DNA of 64,000 nucleotides from the NCBI GenBank assembly GCA_004026145.2, contig CP034986.1:186001-250000 (forward strand), read 5' to 3'. The translations under genes and the position numbers were made by a program. Origin of the DNA: Takifugu bimaculatus (taxonomy: Eukaryota > Chordata > Actinopteri > Tetraodontiformes > Tetraodontidae). Within the stretch, counting starts at the first letter, position 1, and the number at the start of each line of letters is the position of its first letter. Below, in pieces: positions 61,710-64,000 of the stretch. Under the pieces are notes generated by a model. That model did not search any database and was not told where the DNA came from. It saw only the letters and a program-made list of their open reading frames with translations.

Positions 61710-64000
61710 CACACACACACACAAACACACACACTCTCACTTTGTCTCCCTCTCCTTCTTCTCTGTCCTCAGCCTCACCCTGTATCTCACTCTCTCCCTC
61801 CTCTGTCTCCTCTCTCTGCCCCCCCCCCCCCCCCCCCCGTCCTCAGCCTCACCGTCTCTCTGTCTACATGTGTCCTCTTACTTGGGTGAGCAGATGGGTC
61901 ACACGTTGAGAAGCTTTCAGGAGGAGTGATTCAGCAGGGAAGGGGAGAAGTGTGTGTGTGTGTGTGTGGGGGGGGGGGGGGGCGCGAAGGCTGTTTTTTG
62001 GCCGTGAATAATTGAAAAGATGGCGGATGAAAAATTGAAAAGGCTCCAAGGGAGCAGTTTGACCGTGTCCTGTGAGACCTGACCGAGGGAACAACAAACA
62101 CACCGGGACCGCTGTGGTGCTGTTAAAGTCCTGGACTCGGTTGATTCTGTGAAACCTGCTGAATAAAAGACCAAGGCTGATTCTATTCACACCTGCGTGG
62201 GGGATCTGCAGCCATCACTCTTCACCTGTGATCCCGCAGGATGTGCAGATCGTCAGCACGGATGAGAACCAGGTCTTCCTCGCCCTCCAGGAGTGGTACC
62301 AGTCAGACACCTATAACCTATACCAGTCGGACCCTCCGGGGGTCTACTACTCCATGGTGCTGGAGAACGTCCGCAGCACCAAGCAGCCAGAGGAGAACGT
62401 TCTCATCGACATACTGGAGGTGAGACAGGAGACAAGGGACAGGAGACAGGAGACAGGGGACAGGAGACAGGGGACAGGAAACAGGGGACAGGGGACAGGA
62501 GACAGATGATGGATAGATGGATGGGTGGATGGATGGGTGGATGGATGGGTGGATGGATGGGTGGATGGATGGATGGGTGGGTGGATGGGTGGGTGGATGG
62601 GTGGGTGGATGGGTGGGGTGGATGGGTGGATGGATGGGTGGTGATGGGTGGATGGATGGGTGGATGGATGGATGGGTGGGTGGGTGGTAGATGGATGGAT
62701 GGATGGATGAGTGGGTGGGTGGGTGGGTGGTAGATGGATGGATGGATGGGTGGGTAGATGGATGGATGGATGGGTGGATGGATGGATGGGTGGGTGGGTG
62801 GTAGATGGATGGATGGATGGATGAGTGGGTGGGTGGGTGGGTGGTAGATGGATGGATGGGTGGGTGGGTGGTAGATGGATGGATGGATGGATGAGTGGGT
62901 GGGTGGATGGTCAATGGAGACAGACAGGCTCCTCCCTCTGCTGGATGGCTGTTAGCATTAGCATTTATTCAGAATATTATCACCTATGTTGGAGAAGGCT
63001 GCTGGATGAAAGAGCTTGTTAGCATGTTAGCATGAGCCAGTCAGTCAGTCTGGTGGGAGGTATCAAGCTAAGCTAACATCCCTTTGACTCTACCAGGTAC
63101 GTGGAATCAAAGGAGTCTTTCTGGCCAATCAGAAGATGGATGGTAAAGTCAGAACCCTCATCACCTACAACAAAGGACGGGACTGGACCCCGCTGGCTCC
63201 GCCTCCTGCCGACATGAACGGGAAGCCGGTCGCCTGCAGAGCGGTACAAACGTTTGAATATTTACTGATCCAACATTCACCCTTCCCAGCTCAACCCCAC
63301 AGCCAGACTGTGAACCAGAACCAGAACCAGGTTTGAACGCTGGCTGTAGAATGAGTCCTCCTCTGATCCGAACTGTCCTGGCGGTTCTGGACACAGGAAT
63401 GTGATGGATCAACACGCTGCTTCCCTTTTAGGACCATGAATGGAATCATCAGTTAAACTCTGTGAGGCCACACACATGGAGACATGTCCCCCGTGTGTCC
63501 CATCAGTCAGGCGCTGCCGGGCTTATCTGGCGCCGCCACACTGGCCGCTGGTGGCGGCGAGCGATGGCGCCAGGTGAACGCGCAGTCCTTCATCGTCACG
63601 TCTGAGAGATTAATGCCCATAATCTACATTTAAAACAGTCCTCAGACAAACTGACGCTGCTGAATACAGATGACTAAGAGACACTAGCAACCACCGCCAC
63701 GGTGTCTGGGACATCACCATGGAAACCGTATCAAATGACTTGTACTCACTCATGACAACAAAATGATTCCAGGACTGTGTCTGTGTTCAGTCCTGTAGCC
63801 ATAAACGTTCCAGATCGCTTATGTGGCCCAGATTAACCTGGATTATCTGATGCGGAGGCCTCAGTTACGCTTATGAGACGAGTCCGTCCAGAAGCTCCAG
63901 GAGACTTCATTGTGTGTTGCGTCTGTCTGCAGCCCGACTGTCACCTGCACCTGCACCTGCGCTGGGCCGACAACCCCTACGTGTCCGGGACGGTCCACAC
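21825..64000 (+). CDS. sorcs2: VPS10 domain-containing receptor SorCS2 (exons 1-11, 3' partial)
   Basis: SorCS2 is a type I membrane sorting receptor of neurons that binds proneurotrophins and p75NTR. The exons are 21825-22149, 36989-37056, 40293-40392, 55746-55910, 57755-57828, 59229-59293, 60517-60635, 61420-61509, 62240-62419, 63097-63243 and 63933 to beyond 64000. All junctions are GT-AG with matching phases, and the protein aligns without a gap to the human one. The start has a good Kozak context (GCCATGG) and a hydrophobic stretch VCVFLL, a plausible signal peptide; a basic RPRWRR follows. The VPS10 propeller begins with SSSFVLKGDAT. Asp-box motifs are visible as STDEGSSF (exon 4), STDLGHKW (exon 5) and NKGRDW (exon 10). 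The last residues seen are HLRWADNPYVSGTVHT; the cysteine-rich, PKD, membrane and tail parts lie outside the window. An extra C at 22105-22108 shifts exon 1, so HNQAMVHWTGANSS is in the next frame. The N-terminus before residue about 80 is not conserved, so its start is less certain. Confidence 0.93.
22723..22760. repeat. (GT)n microsatellite
   Basis: About 19 uninterrupted GT units in sorcs2 intron 1. Confidence 0.95.
23998..24058. repeat. (CA)n microsatellite
   Basis: About 30 CA units with one AAC interruption, directly after a C-run, in sorcs2 intron 1. Confidence 0.95.
24205..24246. repeat. 10-bp tandem repeat (GTTTGTAAAG)x4
   Basis: Four perfect head-to-tail copies of GTTTGTAAAG in sorcs2 intron 1. 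Confidence 0.95.
24652..24888. repeat. Facing (GT)n and (CA)n microsatellites
   Basis: A (GT)n tract at 24652-24719 and a (CA)n tract at 24807-24888 are about 88 bp apart. They are complementary, so the single strand could fold into a long hairpin with the spacer as loop. The 24-bp minisatellite begins just downstream. Confidence 0.9.
24933..26774 (-). other. Candidate minus-strand exon spanning the 24-bp array (unproven)
   Basis: On the minus strand one frame stays open for 638 codons (26831-24915). Its flanks look less repetitive. Upstream is a pyrimidine-rich stretch ending GGACCAG, a plausible acceptor near 26775. The downstream flank reads MTETIRDKMVEETKDEVDKE and ends LQ at CAG/GTACTG, a plausible donor near 24933. 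The core is an octapeptide repeat, LTSINSVN and variants. Against coding: the unit is 24 bp, so any stop-free frame stays open throughout, and at least three frames on the two strands do. Differences between units change residues more often than not. I recognise no family. It may be an exon of a lineage-specific repeat protein nested antisense in sorcs2, or chance. Confidence 0.2.
25001..26668. repeat. 24-bp minisatellite, about 69 units
   Basis: The unit is GTTGATGGACGTGAGGTTGA plus CAGA. The array runs about 1.67 kb with no length change between units that I can see; only substitutions occur (CAGAG/CGGAG/GCAGAG, TTGATG/ATGATG, GACGTG/GACTTG). A variant carrying GACAGACATG recurs at about 25926, 26094, 26286 and 26454. 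These spacings of 168 or 192 bp (7 or 8 units) show a higher-order structure. Confidence 0.97.
28165..28204. repeat. 10-bp tandem repeat (GTTCACGTAT)
   Basis: About four copies of GTTCACGTAT with one substitution, in sorcs2 intron 1. Confidence 0.85.
29160..29275. repeat. 31-bp tandem repeat, four units
   Basis: AGGGCTGCTAATGCT recurs at 29161, 29192, 29223 and 29254, exactly 31 bp apart. The last three units are nearly identical. Confidence 0.9.
29625..29698. repeat. (GT)n microsatellite
   Basis: About 36 GT units with one interruption, followed by GAGA-rich sequence. Confidence 0.95.
33001..33094. repeat. (GT)n microsatellite
   Basis: A compound GT tract of about 90 bp with GAGTGTCTC interruptions near its start. 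Confidence 0.95.
34482..34553. repeat. 18-bp tandem repeat (TCTGGTTCTGAAACCAGG)
   Basis: About four head-to-tail copies. Each contains the near-palindrome CTGGTTCTGAAACCAG, so the RNA of each unit could fold into a short hairpin. Confidence 0.85.
37060..37312. repeat. 12-bp minisatellite at the sorcs2 exon 2 donor
   Basis: About twenty copies of GGGCCACACTCA (with CGCTCA, CGCCCA and CGGCCA variants) begin within four bases of the exon 2 donor GTATGC at 37057. Three open frames here are repeat artefacts. Confidence 0.95.
37382..37460. repeat. 6-bp repeats (CCTGGT)n then (GGGACT)n
   Basis: Ten or so CCTGGT units switch to a GGGACT-type repeat in sorcs2 intron 2. Confidence 0.9.
38084..38153. 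repeat. 5-bp repeat (GTCCT)x14
   Basis: Fourteen near-perfect GTCCT units in sorcs2 intron 2. Confidence 0.95.
38296..38486. repeat. Compound (GT)n / G-run / (GAGT)n repeat
   Basis: Three blocks of GT tract, G-run and GAGT repeat are followed by a long pure GT tract. The G-runs of nine or more could support quadruplex structures. Confidence 0.9.
38918..38961. repeat. 14-bp tandem repeat (GATCCTGGTGGGA)
   Basis: Three to four consecutive copies of a 14-bp GATCCTGGTGGGAG unit in sorcs2 intron 2. Confidence 0.9.
43622..44098. repeat. CAGCTCCTC/CTTGAG array (minus strand reads ELEELKEL)
   Basis: About 480 bp of CAGCTCCTC and CAGCTCCTTGAG words, all multiples of three. On the minus strand it reads as a Glu/Leu/Lys repeat resembling coiled coil, open for 181 codons; on the plus strand as poly-Ser. 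It lies deep in sorcs2 intron 3 without recognisable exon borders and is best treated as a minisatellite. Confidence 0.9.
44268..44313. repeat. 16-bp tandem repeat (CTAACAGGGCTAGG)
   Basis: Three consecutive GCTAACAGGGCTAGG-type units in sorcs2 intron 3. Confidence 0.85.
47589..48413. repeat. (GAT)-based trinucleotide array, 825 bp
   Basis: A long run of GATGATGGT, GATGCT and GATAAT words with no frame loss. The plus-strand frame is a Met/Val/Ile run of 275 codons and is not a protein. Internal blocks recur, for example around 48060-48130 and 48225-48285, showing segmental amplification. Confidence 0.97.
49770..50310. repeat. Second GAT-type array with about 290-bp block duplication
   Basis: The block with GTGGAACTGCTGATCGTGAT occurs at about 49827 and again at about 50116, and a block with TTGGTGGTACTGTGATGATG near 49940 recurs near 50179. 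The array therefore grew both by triplets and by larger duplications. Open minus-strand frames (Ser/His-rich) are artefacts. Confidence 0.9.
53722..53935. repeat. 40-bp minisatellite with phased E-box and CCAAT motifs, about five units
   Basis: The unit runs AATAGGACTGGGGCGGAGCC, then TCTCGATGGATCATGTGACC, exactly 40 bp, from about 53721 to 53920 with a partial sixth copy. Each unit carries TCATGTGA (an M-box/E-box bound by MITF/TFE-type factors), overlapping ACCAATAGG (CCAAT box), and GGGGCGGAGC (GC box). Confidence 0.92.
55183..55252. repeat. (CA)n microsatellite
   Basis: About 34 CA units with TGCA/GC interruptions, just upstream of duplicated segment copy A. Confidence 0.95.
55260..55490. 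repeat. Duplicated segment, copy A (uninterrupted)
   Basis: About 230 bp beginning TTGCATTATTTTGAAGAGCT and ending near GAGGCTGCAGATTC. Copy B is at 56212-57292, where it is split by a transposon. It contains a single ATGTAGAT at the point where copy B is interrupted. On the minus strand both copies are open (LNQEVPPP, SHSEGSELWKPGQDH), but most differences change residues. It may be an interspersed repeat of unknown family. Confidence 0.85.
55911..56190 (+). repeat. 35-39-bp minisatellite reiterating the exon 4 splice donor
   Basis: The end of sorcs2 exon 4 (AACTCCTGGCCTACTGTAGG and onward to CGG/GTGAGTTATA) is itself the first unit. Similar units follow, placing GTGAGT-type donors at 55911, 55946, 55985, 56020, 56055, 56094, 56129 and 56166. 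Spacing is 35, 39, 35, 35, 39, 35 and 37 bp. Use of the second donor would add a stretch that meets a TGA in frame. Confidence 0.93.
56212..57292. repeat. Duplicated segment, copy B (split by hAT element)
   Basis: The left part 56212-56279 matches copy A from TTGCATTATT to ATGTAGAT, and the right part 57131-57292 continues the match (GAAGAGGTGGACCTCTGTG and on). The 851 bp between are the transposon plus its second target-site copy. Confidence 0.88.
56280..57122. mobile_element. Non-autonomous hAT-type DNA transposon, 843 bp
   Basis: The ends are perfect 15-bp terminal inverted repeats, CAGGGGTGTCCAAAC and GTTTGGACACCCCTG. It is flanked by an 8-bp direct repeat ATGTAGAT (56272-56279 and 57123-57130). 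CAGGGGT-type ends with an 8-bp target duplication are typical of hAT elements of the Charlie group. Inside each end is GGGCC-rich sequence (GAGGGCCAAATA; GGCCCGCGGGCCGTAG). No transposase frame is intact, so it depends on another element. Copy A of the surrounding duplicate has one ATGTAGAT and no insert, confirming the boundaries. It sits in sorcs2 intron 4. Confidence 0.93.
59690..60510. repeat. UG-rich minisatellite ending at the sorcs2 exon 7 acceptor
   Basis: About 820 bp of words TGTGTGTTCTGAC, TGTGTGTTCTGTC and TGTGTGTTCCCTC, roughly 13 bp each. It ends only six bases before the acceptor CTGCAG of exon 7 (exon starts 60517). The branch point and pyrimidine tract must lie within it; many units contain CTGAC, which fits the branch-point consensus. 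Cys-rich open frames here are artefacts. Confidence 0.95.
60825..61080. repeat. 18/24-bp minisatellite (CCAGCACCAGTAACTGGA)
   Basis: Alternating 18-bp (CCAGCACCAGTAACTGGA) and 24-bp (with AGTCCTGACA) units in sorcs2 intron 7. All are multiples of six, hence open frames on both strands. Confidence 0.9.
61163..61198. repeat. (ATC)n microsatellite
   Basis: About eleven ATC units in sorcs2 intron 7. Confidence 0.9.
61672..61982. repeat. CA tract, C-run and GT/G tract cluster
   Basis: (CA)n at about 61672-61732, a C-run at about 61818-61838 and (GT)n followed by a G-run at about 61950-61982, all in sorcs2 intron 8. Confidence 0.85.
62420..62912. repeat. GGACAGGAGACA repeat then (GGAT/GGGT)n array at exon 9 donor
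   Basis: The repeat GACAGGAGACAGGGGACAGG begins at the exon 9 donor itself (GTGAGACAGG at 62420) and runs to about 62505. A tetranucleotide array of GGAT/GGGT follows to about 62912. It is the fourth sorcs2 splice site in the window with a tandem array directly beside it. Confidence 0.93.

Noticed and set aside
1..64000. CRISPR arrays, operons or prokaryotic features
   Set aside because: Tandem repeats here have no unique spacers, and all genes are spliced vertebrate genes.
1..64000. tRNA, rRNA or microRNA genes
   Set aside because: I recognised none by eye; small RNAs could be missed without a structure search.

Overview
The window is vertebrate nuclear DNA, almost certainly from a ray-finned fish. 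It has spliced genes with GT-AG introns, very dense (CA)n/(GT)n microsatellites and minisatellites, short introns for genes that are huge in mammals, and Tc1-like and hAT-like transposon relics. Gene content matches human chromosome 4p16.1 (TBC1D14 - CCDC96 - TADA2B - GRPEL1 - SORCS2). A compact-genome percomorph is likely, but the species cannot be named from the sequence.

Layout. 1-3889: a minus-strand tada2b copy with 3'UTR, gene and upstream region. 4124-6980: ccdc96/cfap184 (+), four exons with an in-frame acidic 24-bp repeat. 7400-7850: a Tc1-like transposase relic. 8676-9222: a three-exon CC chemokine (-). 11352-13230: the C-terminal TBC-domain exons of tbc1d14 (-), whose 5' exons are missing. 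14001-14100: a 100-N gap. 14101-17972: a second tada2b copy (+), an inverted near-duplicate of 1-3889. 18209-19609: grpel1 (-). 21825-64000: sorcs2 (+), eleven exons covering the N-terminus and much of the VPS10 propeller; the gene continues past the window. Sorcs2 introns 1 and 3 (about 14.8 and 15.4 kb) hold most of the tandem repeats.

The two tada2b copies look like the overlapping ends of one locus, not a real palindrome. Flipping bases 1-14000 restores the human gene order and all orientations. The overlap would then be a clean end-to-start dovetail, with each copy carrying private indels. The left 14 kb is therefore probably a separate contig placed backwards and not merged. Single-base frameshifts in tada2b (both copies), grpel1 exon 3 and sorcs2 exon 1 suggest noisy consensus sequence.

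The genes do not form one pathway. They are a SAGA co-activator subunit (tada2b), a ciliary coiled-coil protein (ccdc96), an immune chemokine, a Rab-GAP-like autophagy regulator (tbc1d14), a mitochondrial Hsp70 nucleotide-exchange factor (grpel1) and a neuronal sorting receptor (sorcs2). The tada2b/ccdc96 and grpel1/sorcs2 pairs are head-to-head; tada2b/grpel1 are tail-to-tail.

I found no convincing new molecular system. The more interesting points are an eight-fold reiterated splice donor after sorcs2 exon 4, an exon 7 acceptor at the end of an 800-bp UG-rich array, an 843-bp hAT-type insertion with a paralogous empty site nearby, a 1.67-kb 24-bp array with a possible minus-strand exon around it, and an RFX X-box in the ccdc96 promoter.
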